The notes: generated from the letters alone by a model not told the origin. Shown: positions 19,830 through 27,039, counted from the stretch's first letter. The stretch is 27,039 nucleotides of DNA from Trueperaceae bacterium (GCA_007130445.1 SLSM01000275.1:1-27039); one strand, 5' to 3'. Numbers and translations are program-made.

Positions 19830-20569
19830 GCGACTGGGACGCCTTCACCGAGGGCGCGCACTGCACGCCGGCGGTGCGCCTGGAGGTGCTCGCGGCCACG
19901 CCGTTGTTCAGCGCGCTGACGCCCGATGCGCTTCAGGCGGTCAACGACCGCTGCCGGGCCCTCGCGACCAGCGCCGGCGAGACCGTGCATCACGCCGGTG
20001 AGCGCGCCCAGAGCCTGTTCGTCGTCGCGACCGGCCTGGTGAAGCTGCTGCGCCACGCGGCCGACGGCCGCACCGTGCTGCACGACCTCGTCGCCCCCGG
20101 CGAGAGCTTCGGGTCGCTGCAGGCGCTCGGCGACCGCCACTACGCCCACGACGCCGTCGTCGTCCGCGGCGGCTGCCTGCTGCGCTTGGCCGCCGAGGAC
20201 TTCGATGCGCTCCTGGGCGACGTGCCCGGCGTGGCCCGCGCCGCGCTCGCGATCACCGCCGGGCGGCTGCGCGACGCGCGTGGATCGGTGGACGCCCTGG
20301 TGACGCTGACGGTCGAGGGGCGCCTGGCCGCGGGCCTGCTCCGCCTCGCTCGCAAGGTCGGCGTCGGCGACGCCGCGGGGACGCAGCTGACCGAGCGCGT
20401 CTCGCAGGTCGACCTGGCCGCCATGACGGGGACCTCGCCCGAGAGCGTCAGCCGGACGTTCGCGCGCTGGCGCGCGGCGGGGCTCGTGGCCGATGGCGAG
20501 CACGGCTGGCGCCTACCGGACGTCGCGGCGCTCGAGCGTCTCGCCGAGGGCGGACGCGAGGCCCGCTGA
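19826..20569 (+). CDS. Crp/Fnr family transcription regulator with FNR-type recognition helix
   Basis: The 247-residue protein has an N-terminal cyclic-nucleotide-binding-like beta roll (about 20-130: LFSALTPDALQAV, GETVHHAGERAQSLFVVATGLVKLL), a long dimer helix and a C-terminal winged HTH (LTERVSQVDLAAMTGTSPESVSRTFARW). The recognition helix contains E206, S209 and R210, the same E-x-x-S-R spacing by which FNR (E209, S212, R213) reads TTGA half-sites; CRP has R-E-x-x-G-R. It lacks FNR's N-terminal Cys cluster (only C13, C43 and C117 in the whole protein), so it is unlikely to hold a 4Fe-4S cluster and is closer to the DNR/NnrR or other Fnr branches. The effector is unknown. It is coupled to the amidase by a 4-bp overlap, and an FNR-type box lies 53 bp after its stop. 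Confidence 0.88.
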   Translation: MSDWDAFTEGAHCTPAVRLEVLAATPLFSALTPDALQAVNDRCRALATSAGETVHHAGERAQSLFVVATGLVKLLRHAADGRTVLHDLVAPGESFGSLQALGDRHYAHDAVVVRGGCLLRLAAEDFDALLGDVPGVARAALAITAGRLRDARGSVDALVTLTVEGRLAAGLLRLARKVGVGDAAGTQLTERVSQVDLAAMTGTSPESVSRTFARWRAAGLVADGEHGWRLPDVAALERLAEGGREAR

Positions 20570-20622
20570 GCGTGACACACGGCTGGCCGACACCGTCGAA
20601 CGGCGCACGCGCACCTGCACGC

Positions 20623-20636
20623 TTGACGGGCGTCAA
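20623..20636. promoter_or_regulatory. FNR-type binding site TTGAC-N4-GTCAA
   Basis: TTGAC GGGC GTCAA is a perfect palindrome (CTTGAC...GTCAAG with the outer bases) of the FNR/DNR class. Its centre, 20629.5, is 41.5 bp from the start predicted by the TAGCCT -10, the class II activator position. Confidence 0.65.
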
Positions 20637-20658
20637 GGCGAGCGCGGCGCGACGGCCC

Positions 20659-20683
20659 TAGCCTGGACTCGACCAGAGGAGGT
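20659..20683 (+). promoter_or_regulatory. Promoter -10 TAGCCT and ribosome binding site of the metal transport operon
   Basis: TAGCCT at 20659-20664 predicts a start at 20671 and an 18-nt leader. AGGAGGT at 20677-20683 is a strong Shine-Dalgarno sequence 5 nt before the ATG. No -35 hexamer is seen at the right distance, as expected for an activator-dependent promoter. Confidence 0.6.
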
Positions 20684-20688
20684 CGATC

Positions 20689-20919
20689 ATGTCCAGTGCG
20701 TCGAAACGGAGCGTCTTGCGCAGCAGTGAGCTCAGCTGCCCCAGCTGCGTGCGGGTGATCGAGCGGGCGTTGCGCGCGCTCGCCGGCGTGACCCACGCCG
20801 AGGTGTTCGTGAGCACGGGGCGCATCGAGGTCTTCCACGACCCGGAACGCGTCGCCACGGCCGACCTCGTCGCGGCCGTCCGGGCCGTCGGGTACCGCGC
20901 CGCGCCGGCCCTCGTGTAG
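20689..20919 (+). CDS. HMA-domain metallochaperone (CopZ-like)
   Basis: The 76-residue protein is a single heavy-metal-associated domain. It has the C17-P-S-C20 metal-binding pair on the first loop, the GVTHAEVFVSTGRIEVFHD beta hairpin (about 34-52), and the closing LVAAVRAVGYRA helix-strand motif. Such proteins carry soft metal ions (Cu(I), Zn or Cd) to a P-type ATPase. It ends 6 bp before the ATPase gene, which itself lacks the N-terminal HMA domain, so this domain probably acts in trans as the missing metal-binding part. It has a strong ribosome binding site and lies directly under the FNR-type promoter. The metal cannot be told from the CPSC motif alone. Confidence 0.88.
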   Translation: MSSASKRSVLRSSELSCPSCVRVIERALRALAGVTHAEVFVSTGRIEVFHDPERVATADLVAAVRAVGYRAAPALV

Positions 20920-20925
20920 CGCGAG

Positions 20926-22893
20926 GTGACGCTCCGCAGCCCGCTCCTCCCCGTGCTCGTCGCCGGCACCCTGATCGTGTTCGCGTGGCTCGGGCTCGCC
21001 TCTGGACCGGTGCGCGACGCCGCCTTGCTCGCCGCCGCGGTGGTCGCCGGCGCCGGCGTTGCGCACCGCGCCTCGCTCGCGCTCCGTCGGGGTCACGTCG
21101 GGATCGAGGCGCTGGTCGCCTTGGCGGCGCTCGGGGCCGTGGCCATCGGCGAGTACTGGGAGGCCGCCGCGGTCACGTTCCTGTTCGGGCTCGGCCACAT
21201 GCTCGAGGCGCGCGCCATGGGGCGCACGCGTCGGGCGGTCGCCGAGCTGCTCGACCTGCTGCCGGACCACGTGCGCGTCCTCCGAGGCGACGCCGAGGTC
21301 GACGTCGACCCGAGCGAGGTCCGCGCCGGCGACCTCGTCGTCGTCAGGCCCGGCGAACGCGTCCCGGTCGACGGCCGCGTGGAGCGCGGTCGCGCAGCGG
21401 TCGACGAGAGCACGCTCACCGGCGAATCGATGCCGGTCGACAAGGGACCGGGCGACGCCGTGGCGACCGGCGCCAGCGCGCACGGCTACCTGGAGGTGCG
21501 GGCCGAGGCCGTCGGCGCCGACACCACCCTGGCGCGCGTGGTGCACCTCGTCGAGGCGGCGCAGGAGGCGCGTCCGGCACGACAGCGCGCCATCGAGCGC
21601 TTCGCCCGGTTCTACACGCCCGCGGTCGTGCTGGCCTCCGCCCTGGCGTTCGCGCTGACGCGCGACGCCCACATTGCGCTCACGCTCCTGGTGATCGCGT
21701 GCCCGGGTGCGCTGGTGATCGCCACGCCGATCGCGTTGGTGGCGGGCATCGGACGCAGCGCGCGCGACGGCGTCTTGATCAAGGGGGGCGACGCGCTCGA
21801 GCGCTTCGCGCGCACGGCCGTGATCGCGTTCGACAAGACCGGCACGCTCACGCTGGGCCGGCCCCGGGCGAGCGACGTCGTCCTCGCCGGCGGGGAGGCC
21901 TTCGAGGTGCCGCCTGACGCCCTGGAGCGGACGTTGGATCCCGGCGCGCTGCGGCTCGTGGCGCTCGCGGCGCGGGCGGAGACCGGCTCCGAGCACCCCC
22001 TGGCGCTCGCGCTGCGCACCGCGGCCGGAACGCCCGTCGGCGCGCGACCCGACCAGGTCGAGAGCGTCAGCGGCGGCGGCGCCAGAGCGACGGTCGACGG
22101 GAGCCGGGTCGCGGTGGGGTCGCCGCGCTTCCTCGCCGAGGCCGGTGTGCGGCTCGCTGCTGGCGACCTCGCCGCGCTCGACGCCCTGCGCGCTCGCGGC
22201 AGGACGGTCGCTGGTGTGGCGCGCGGCGGCCGCTTCGAGGGGTGGATCGGCTTCGCGGACGCCGTGCGGCCGCACGCCGCCGAGGCCATCGCGGCGCTCC
22301 GATCGCTCGGCGCTCGGCGCCTGGTGATGCTGACGGGCGACCATGCGCTCGCGGCGGCGGCCGTCGCGGACGAACTCGGGATCGACGACGTGCGTGCCGG
22401 CCTCCTGCCGGGCGACAAGGCGACGCACGTCGCCGAGCTGGGCGCGCTCGGCGGCGTCGTGGCGATGGTCGGCGACGGCGTGAACGACGCACCGGCGCTG
22501 GCGCGGGCCGACGTGGGCGTGGCGATGGGCGTCGCCGGCACGCGGGTGGCGCTCGAGGCCGCCCCCGTGGCGCTGATGCGCGACGACCTGCGCGCGCTCG
22601 CGGCGGCGCTCGCGACGGCGCAGCGCACCATGCGCGTGGTCCGTCAGAACCTCGCGATCGCGCTTGGTACCGTGGCGATCCTGGCGGTCGGCGTCCTGGC
22701 GGGGCACGTCCACATGGCGCTCGGCATGCTGGTGCACCAGGTGTCGGTCCTGCTGGTGGTGCTGAACGCCGTGCGCCTGACGCGGGCTCAGGCCGGGTCG
22801 TCTGCGGCGGGAGCGCTCGCCGGCAGCAGCGGCGCGAGCGCGTCGCACCAGACCCGGACGCGTTCGGCCACCGCCTCGGGTTCGTTGTCGTAG
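20926..22893 (+). CDS. P1B-type heavy-metal-transporting ATPase
   Basis: The 655-residue protein has all P-type ATPase elements: T165-G-E-S actuator loop, phosphorylated D303 in DKTGTLT, S355-E-H-P of the nucleotide-binding domain and G516-D-G-V-N-D hinge. Two N-terminal helices, at about 8-25 and 32-47, mark a P1B metal pump. The metal-site motif in helix 6 is C259-P-G rather than CPC, CPH or SPC, and helix 8 reads H604-Q-V-S where Zn/Cd pumps have an acidic residue, so the metal is uncertain (Zn/Cd-like by overall text). The HMA domain is encoded by the preceding gene. The GTG start follows that gene by 6 bp. The last ~34 residues, after LNAVRLTR, are Ala/Ser-rich, not family-like, and overlap a possible minus-strand gene remnant. 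Confidence 0.9.
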   Translation: MTLRSPLLPVLVAGTLIVFAWLGLASGPVRDAALLAAAVVAGAGVAHRASLALRRGHVGIEALVALAALGAVAIGEYWEAAAVTFLFGLGHMLEARAMGRTRRAVAELLDLLPDHVRVLRGDAEVDVDPSEVRAGDLVVVRPGERVPVDGRVERGRAAVDESTLTGESMPVDKGPGDAVATGASAHGYLEVRAEAVGADTTLARVVHLVEAAQEARPARQRAIERFARFYTPAVVLASALAFALTRDAHIALTLLVIACPGALVIATPIALVAGIGRSARDGVLIKGGDALERFARTAVIAFDKTGTLTLGRPRASDVVLAGGEAFEVPPDALERTLDPGALRLVALAARAETGSEHPLALALRTAAGTPVGARPDQVESVSGGGARATVDGSRVAVGSPRFLAEAGVRLAAGDLAALDALRARGRTVAGVARGGRFEGWIGFADAVRPHAAEAIAALRSLGARRLVMLTGDHALAAAAVADELGIDDVRAGLLPGDKATHVAELGALGGVVAMVGDGVNDAPALARADVGVAMGVAGTRVALEAAPVALMRDDLRALAAALATAQRTMRVVRQNLAIALGTVAILAVGVLAGHVHMALGMLVHQVSVLLVVLNAVRLTRAQAGSSAAGALAGSSGASASHQTRTRSATASGSLS

Positions 22894-22946
22894 TCGAGCA
22901 GCAGGCCGACGGCCTCACGGCCTCGTCGCGCCCGGTCACCGATGAC
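22788..22946 (-). pseudogene. Possible C-terminal remnant of a protein gene, antisense to the ATPase tail
   Basis: On the minus strand a 52-residue stretch (VIGDRARRGREAVGLLLDYD, then NEPEAVAERVRVWCDALAPL) ends at a TGA opposite the ATPase 3' end. Its composition (acidic, amphipathic, with Tyr, Trp and Cys) is more protein-like than the Ala/Ser tail in the opposite frame. No start codon or family is recognised. It may be the end of a lost gene or merely a shadow; evidence is weak. Confidence 0.25.
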
Positions 22947-22959
22947 CGTGCCGGGCGCG

Positions 22960-23873
22960 ACCGCGACCGCGCCGATCAGCGCTGCGCCGGCCGGTTCCTC
23001 CTCACCGGTAGCGCCATCCCCACCGACGTGAGCGTCCACACCGGCGCCGGGCGCATCGTCACGCTTCGCATGCGCCCCCTCGCTCTGGCGGAGCGGTTCC
23101 CGGGGACGGCGACGGTGAGCGTGGCCGCCCTCCTCGAAGGCGACCGGCGCGGGGTCCACGGGCGCTCACCGCTGCGCGCCGTCGATTACGCAAAGGAGGT
23201 GGTGGCATCGGGCTTCCCGGCGATCAGGGCGACCACGGGTCGCGTACGACGAGCGCTCCTCGCGTGGCTCCGCGCGTACGCCGCCGCCACGGCAACCTCG
23301 GCGAGCTATCAGTCGCTCCTCGACGCCGCGACGCCGGGCGAACGCGATCGCCCAGCCCGCTCCACGGTCGTCGAGCAACGCGCCGTGCTCGAAAGGCTGT
23401 GGGTCGTCGACCCGCAACCTGCGTGGCTCCCGACCCGGAACACCCTCTCGCGACTGGGACAAGCACCGAAGCACCACCTCGCCGACCCCGCCCTCGCTGC
23501 CCGCCTGCTGGGCCTCGGCGGCGACGCGTTGCTCGGCCCGGCCGGTGGCCTGTTCGGTCCGCTCTTCGAGGCCCTCGTCACCATGAGCCTACGCACCTAT
23601 GCGCAAGCGGCCGAGGCCCGAGTCCTGCACCTGCGTACGCAGAACGGTGATCACGAGGTCGACGTGATCCTCGAACGAGGTGACGGCCGGGTCCTCGCCG
23701 TCGAGGTCACACTCGCACCGACCGTTCGTGACCACGACGTCACACACCTCGCTTGGTTGCGCGGCCGGCTCGGTGACGACCTGTTGGACGCCGTCGTCGT
23801 CACGACGGGCGAAGAGGCGTACCGCCGAAGCGACGGTGTCGCCGTCGTCCCGGCTGCGTTGCTCGGACCCTGA
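22960..23873 (+). pseudogene. Truncated DUF4143/AAA ATPase (N-terminus lost)
   Basis: From about 22960 the frame ending at 23873 encodes the later part of an AAA ATPase with DUF4143. RFLLTGSA begins at 22992 (end of the ATPase core), followed by GAGRIVTLRMRPLALAE, then LGQAPKHHLADPALAARLLG, LFEALVTMSLRTYAQ, NGDHEVDVILERGDGRVLAVEV and VVVTTGEEAYRR. These match the usual order of the family, which in full is about 400 or more residues. The Walker A and B part is missing with no plausible start codon nearby. Between SGFPAIR and LLAWLRAYAAAT the text appears about 35 residues shorter than in intact relatives as I remember them. It is therefore a gene remnant. The C-terminal restriction-like fold is intact in frame. 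Confidence 0.75.
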
Positions 23874-23933
23874 GCGACCGCGGCACCATCGGCGCGCACG
23901 GGGGCACGCTTCGCACCGGTGCAGCACGACGCC

Positions 23934-24812
23934 TCAGCGCTCGACGCCGTCCAACGTGAGCAGCGGCCGGTAGAGGTCGGGCCGGCGGTCGCGGAAGAAG
24001 CCGAAGCCGGCCCGGAAGCGCCGCGCGGCGGCCAGGTCGAGGTCGGCGTACAGCACCGTCTCGGCGCTGCGATCGGCCTCGGTGAGCTTCTCGCCCGACG
24101 GGTCGGCGACGAAGCTCGAGCCGTAGAACGTCGCGTCGCCCTCGCTCCCCACGCGGTTCACGGCGCCCAGGTAGCAGGCGTTCGCCACGGCGTGGCCGAT
24201 CATGGCCCGCTGCCACATGTCGCGCGTGTCGAAGCCACCGGCCGCCGCCGGCTCGCTGCCGATCGCCGTCGGGTACAGCAGCACCTCGGCGCCCTGCAGC
24301 GCCATGGCGCGCGCGCACTCAGGGAACCACTGGTCCCAGCAGATGCCGACGCCGATCACGCCCACGCGCGTGCGCCAGGCCTTGAAGCCGGTATCGCCCG
24401 GGTTGAAGTAGTACTTCTCCTCGTAGCCCGGGCCGTCTGGGATGTGGCTCTTGCGGTAGAGCCCCAGCGCGCGGCCGTCGGCGTCGATCATCATCAGGCT
24501 GTTGAAGTGCGCCTGACCGGCGCGCTCGAAGAACGACACCGGCAGCACCACGCCCAACTCCGCGGCGAGCGCCTGGAAACGCCCGAGGAACGGGTGTCCG
24601 TCGACGGGGTGGGCGAGGTCGAAGTACTCTTCGCGCTCCGCTTGCGGCCAGTACAGGTACTCGAACAGCTCCGGCAGCAGGATCAGGCGCGCACCACCGG
24701 CGGCCGCCTCGCGCACGCGCGCCTCGGCGGCAGCGACGTTCGCGTCGCGATCATCCGTCAGCGCCATCTGCACCAGCCCCAGGCGCAGCGTGGCAGCGAC
24801 CGCGTCAGCCAT
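23934..24812 (-). CDS. aguB: N-carbamoylputrescine amidase
   Basis: The 292-residue protein is a nitrilase-superfamily amidohydrolase that converts N-carbamoylputrescine to putrescine, CO2 and ammonia. The Glu-Lys-Cys triad is E48 in LLPELFEYLYW, K121 in YRKSHIPDGPGY and C158 in GICWDQWFPE; these surrounding sequences are specific for the N-carbamoylputrescine group. The ATG at 24812 is chosen: it overlaps the aguA stop by 8 bp and has GTGAGG about 7 nt upstream. An in-frame GTG at 24824 would add four residues. It forms a coupled operon with aguA, whose product is its substrate. Confidence 0.95.
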   Translation of the reverse strand: MADAVAATLRLGLVQMALTDDRDANVAAAEARVREAAAGGARLILLPELFEYLYWPQAEREEYFDLAHPVDGHPFLGRFQALAAELGVVLPVSFFERAGQAHFNSLMMIDADGRALGLYRKSHIPDGPGYEEKYYFNPGDTGFKAWRTRVGVIGVGICWDQWFPECARAMALQGAEVLLYPTAIGSEPAAAGGFDTRDMWQRAMIGHAVANACYLGAVNRVGSEGDATFYGSSFVADPSGEKLTEADRSAETVLYADLDLAAARRFRAGFGFFRDRRPDLYRPLLTLDGVER

Positions 24813-25869
24813 GGTCGACCTCACCGGCGGGCTGCTGCTGCGTCACGCAGTGCCAGGCGCCGCCACCCGTGATCAGGTGCGACGCGGGTACACCCACCAC
24901 CTGGCGACCCGGGAACAGCGGGCGCAGCAGCTCGAGCGCACGCTCGTCCATCGGGTCGGCGTACGTCGGCACCAGCACGACGCCGTTGGCGACGTAGAAG
25001 TTGGCGTAGCTCGCGGCCAGCGTCCGGCCGTCGGGCAGCCGGCGCTGCTCCGGCAGCGGCAGCGGCACCACCGTGAACGGCGCCTCGTCGGGCGTCCGCA
25101 GGGCCATGAGCGCCTCGAGGTTCGCCTGCAGCGGCGCGAAGTTCGCGTCCGAGGGGTCGTCAGCGACGGCGCACACCAACGTCGTGTCGTCGCAGAAGCG
25201 CACGATCGTGTCGACGTGACCGTCGGTGTGATCGCCCTCGAGCCCGCGCTCCAGCCAGACCACGTGCCGCACGCCGAGACCGGCGCGCAGCAGCGCCTCG
25301 GTGTCGGCCTCGCTCAGCTGCGGATTGCGCGTCTGGGCGAGGAGGCACGAACGTGTCGTGATCAGCACGCCCTCGTCGTTGACCTCGATGGCACCGCCCT
25401 CCATCACGAAGGGGAAGGCGAAGCGCCGCATCCCGAGCTCGCGCGCGACCGCGGCAGGCACGAGCGTGTCGCGCCCGGCCTCGTACTTCCCGCCCCAGGC
25501 GTTGAACACCCAGTCGGTGAGGGCCACCTGGCCGGCGCCGTTCACGACGAAGATCGGTCCGTTGTCGCGGAACCAGGCATCGTCGAGCGGCACGCGGTGG
25601 TAGCGGACGTTGGCCGCGTCGGCGGCTGCGCGCTGCAGACGCGCCCGGGCGTCCGCCTCCGCCTCGGCGTCGGCGACGTTCACGACGACGCTCTCGAAGC
25701 GCGACAGGAGCGCGACCATGGTCGCGAACTCGGAGCGCACCCCGTCCAGCTCGCCCTCCCACAGCGTGTCGTCGCTGGGCCAACTGGTCCAGGTGGCGGC
25801 GTGCGGTGTCCACTCGGCCGGCATGCGGTATCCGAGATCGACGGGGGTGGGGTGGTCCAGGTCGAGCAT
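24805..25869 (-). CDS. aguA: Agmatine deiminase
   Basis: The 354-residue protein belongs to the Porphyromonas-type peptidyl-arginine deiminase/agmatine deiminase family and hydrolyses agmatine to N-carbamoylputrescine and ammonia. Family features are MPAEWTPHAATWTSWP at the N-terminus, the substrate loop D96-D97-AWFRDNGP, FVMEGGAIEVND (about 154-165), the catalytic H214 in GDHTDGHVD, and the nucleophile C341 in GGGAWHC. The ATG at 25869 has AGGAG about 5 nt upstream. A TACCAT -10 at 25920-25915 gives a leader of about 39 nt. It is the first gene of aguA-aguB and diverges from speA. Confidence 0.96.
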   Translation of the reverse strand: MLDLDHPTPVDLGYRMPAEWTPHAATWTSWPSDDTLWEGELDGVRSEFATMVALLSRFESVVVNVADAEAEADARARLQRAAADAANVRYHRVPLDDAWFRDNGPIFVVNGAGQVALTDWVFNAWGGKYEAGRDTLVPAAVARELGMRRFAFPFVMEGGAIEVNDEGVLITTRSCLLAQTRNPQLSEADTEALLRAGLGVRHVVWLERGLEGDHTDGHVDTIVRFCDDTTLVCAVADDPSDANFAPLQANLEALMALRTPDEAPFTVVPLPLPEQRRLPDGRTLAASYANFYVANGVVLVPTYADPMDERALELLRPLFPGRQVVGVPASHLITGGGAWHCVTQQQPAGEVDHG

Positions 25870-25914
25870 CGCGTCTCCTGACGGCGCCCGACGGCGCGGG
25901 CGCGGCGCGGCTCG

Positions 25915-25920
25915 ATGGTA
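25915..25920 (-). promoter_or_regulatory. -10 element TACCAT for aguA-aguB
   Basis: Read on the minus strand, TACCAT predicts a start near 25908 and a leader that carries the AGGAG ribosome binding site. It is back to back with the speA promoter, 47 bp away. Confidence 0.45.
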
Positions 25921-25967
25921 GCACTCGCACCCGCGAGCGGCCGACGCGTGCCCGCGCGCGCACCTGA

Positions 25968-25973
25968 TACCGT
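25968..25973 (+). promoter_or_regulatory. -10 element TACCGT for speA
   Basis: TACCGT predicts a start near 25980 and a leader of about 57 nt. GGAGG at 26025-26029 lies 7 nt before the TTG start. The shared region of about 50 bp between the two -10 elements could hold common control of the polyamine genes. Confidence 0.45.
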
Positions 25974-26036
25974 ATCTGCCGGTGCCGCCGGCATGCAGCG
26001 GCGGACGCGATCACGCGCGCGCTCGGAGGACACGCC

Positions 26037-27039
26037 TTGGCCCACGCCACGCTCGACACGCCCTTCACCATCGCCGACGCCGAGGAGCTCTACAGCATCC
26101 CGGCCTGGGGCAGCGGCTACTTCCGCGCGGGCACGGGCGGCGACATGGAGGTCATGCTCCGCAGCGACCCGTCCCAGTCGGCGTCGATCCACGGCATCGT
26201 CGAGTCGCTGCGAGAACGCGGGCACCAAGTACCGATGATCGTGCGGTTCCCGCAGCTGATCGAGGATCGGCTCGACCGCATCAACCAGTCCTTCGCGGCG
26301 GCTGTCAGCGAGGCCGGGTACGAGGCGCACTACCAGGGCGTCTACCCCGTCAAGGTCAACCAGCGGCGCATGGTGATCGAGACGATCGCCGAGTACGGCG
26401 CGCGCTACATGACCGGCCTCGAAGCCGGCAGCAAGGCCGAGCTGGCGCTGATCCTCGTGCAGGACACGCACCCCGAGGCGCTCATCTGCTGCAACGGCTT
26501 CAAGGACGACGACTTCGTGCGCCTGGCTTTGTGGGGGCGCAAGCTCGGCAAGCCCGTCGTGATCACGCTCGAGAAGTACGCCGAGCTCGAGCGCGTGTTG
26601 CGCGTCGCGCGTGAGATGGGCGTGCCCCCCGTGATCGGCATCCGCTACCGGCTGCACGCCAAGGGTGCGGGCCAATGGGAGGCGTCGGGTGGCGACGGCG
26701 CCAAGTTCGGACTCACCAGCACCGAGCTGATCGACGCCGTGCGGCGGCTGCGCGAGCAGGACATGCTCGGCGCGCTGCAGATGATCCACTGTCATGTTGG
26801 CAGCCAGCTCACCGACGTCCGCAAGATCAAGGTCGCGGTGCGCGAGGCGGCGCAGGTCTACGTCGACGTGCGCGCCATGGGTGCCGACGTCCGCTACCTC
26901 AACGTCGGCGGCGGACTGGCCGTCGACTACGACGGCTCCAAGACCACCTTCGAGGCCTCCGCCAACTACGGCATCCAGGAGTACGCCGACACCGTCGTGT
27001 ACACGATCAAGGAGGTGTGCGACGACGGCGGCGCGCAGC
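26037..27039 (+). CDS. speA: Biosynthetic arginine decarboxylase (N-terminal half, runs off the window)
   Basis: The visible 334 residues belong to the PLP-dependent SpeA family (full length usually about 630), which decarboxylates arginine to agmatine. The opening FTIADAEELYSIPAWGSGYFR is typical. The Schiff-base lysine is K106 in GVYPVKVNQRR, and further barrel motifs are LEAGSKAEL, CNGFKDD, HCHVGSQ and NVGGGLAVDYDGS. The start is a TTG at 26037, preceded by GGAGG at 7 nt; there is no in-frame ATG or GTG before the conserved N-terminus. It diverges from aguA-aguB, which act on its product, so the three genes complete arginine-to-putrescine conversion. Confidence 0.95.
   Translation, partial: MAHATLDTPFTIADAEELYSIPAWGSGYFRAGTGGDMEVMLRSDPSQSASIHGIVESLRERGHQVPMIVRFPQLIEDRLDRINQSFAAAVSEAGYEAHYQGVYPVKVNQRRMVIETIAEYGARYMTGLEAGSKAELALILVQDTHPEALICCNGFKDDDFVRLALWGRKLGKPVVITLEKYAELERVLRVAREMGVPPVIGIRYRLHAKGAGQWEASGGDGAKFGLTSTELIDAVRRLREQDMLGALQMIHCHVGSQLTDVRKIKVAVREAAQVYVDVRAMGADVRYLNVGGGLAVDYDGSKTTFEASANYGIQEYADTVVYTIKEVCDDGGAQ

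Noticed and set aside
20140..22848. A 902-codon open frame on the minus strand
   Set aside because: It is antisense to the Crp/Fnr, HMA and ATPase genes, all of which have clear conserved motifs. Its composition is shadow-like.
1..27039. CRISPR arrays, tRNA/rRNA genes, insertion sequences, prophage or attachment sites
   Set aside because: I saw no regularly spaced repeats, no tRNA-like arms with CCA ends, and no transposase, integrase or phage motifs. The only long direct repeat is the 33-bp pair near 15,000.

Overview
The window is about 27 kb of very GC-rich, densely coding bacterial DNA with strong G/C preference at third codon positions. It looks like an ordinary chromosome segment: housekeeping, nitrogen, polyamine and metal genes, and no phage, transposase, tRNA, rRNA or CRISPR array that I can see. 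The best lineage guess is Deinococcota, near Truepera, at moderate confidence. Reasons are secreted proteins ending their signal peptides in A-x-A-Q, many start codons placed 5-7 nt after a TANNNT -10 element (leaderless-type starts, as known in Deinococcus), a GldC-like protein, a CueP-like protein, and a SpeA/AguA/AguB polyamine route. Some genes (ERCC4-domain nuclease, DUF4143 ATPase remnant, nucleotidyltransferase pair) also resemble actinobacterial ones, so the phylum is not settled. Family calls come from motif recognition only; no database search was possible.

Layout. 1-2986 (+): end of lysS followed by four genes coupled by 1-4 bp overlaps (nucleotidyltransferase, its small partner, a membrane protein, an acyl-CoA dehydrogenase homologue). 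2917-3846 (-): beta-lactamase-like serine hydrolase overlapping the dehydrogenase tail. 3917-4966 (+): SDR/epimerase-type reductase. 4982-6655 (-) and 6688-8133 (+): M3 oligopeptidase and GH13 amylase, divergent from a 32-bp promoter region. 8165-8728 (-): cueP with a copper-type operator. 8884-9831 (+): VOC dioxygenase. 9951-11258 (+): hemL. 11384-13023 (-): amt-glnK with a textbook promoter. 13286-14365 (-): nucleotide-sugar pyrophosphorylase. 14402-14620 (-): small membrane protein. 14677-15024 (+): gldC-like. 15086-15738 (-): VapBC-type toxin-antitoxin pair. 15884-22893 (+): secreted TolB-like propeller, ERCC4 nuclease, amidase, Crp/Fnr regulator, HMA metallochaperone and P1B ATPase. 22788-23873: degenerate segment with a broken DUF4143 ATPase. 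23934-27039: polyamine locus, aguA-aguB (-) divergent from speA (+), which runs off the window.

How the genes work together. SpeA makes agmatine from arginine, AguA makes N-carbamoylputrescine and AguB makes putrescine. Amt and the P-II protein form an ammonium uptake and sensing pair. The Crp/Fnr regulator has an FNR-type recognition helix, and a perfect FNR-type box is centred at -41.5 from the predicted start of the metal chaperone/ATPase operon just downstream, which suggests a complete regulator-to-target circuit. No gene-free stretch exceeds 300 bases; the longest, 13024-13285, holds the amt promoter, inverted repeats and terminator-like hairpins.
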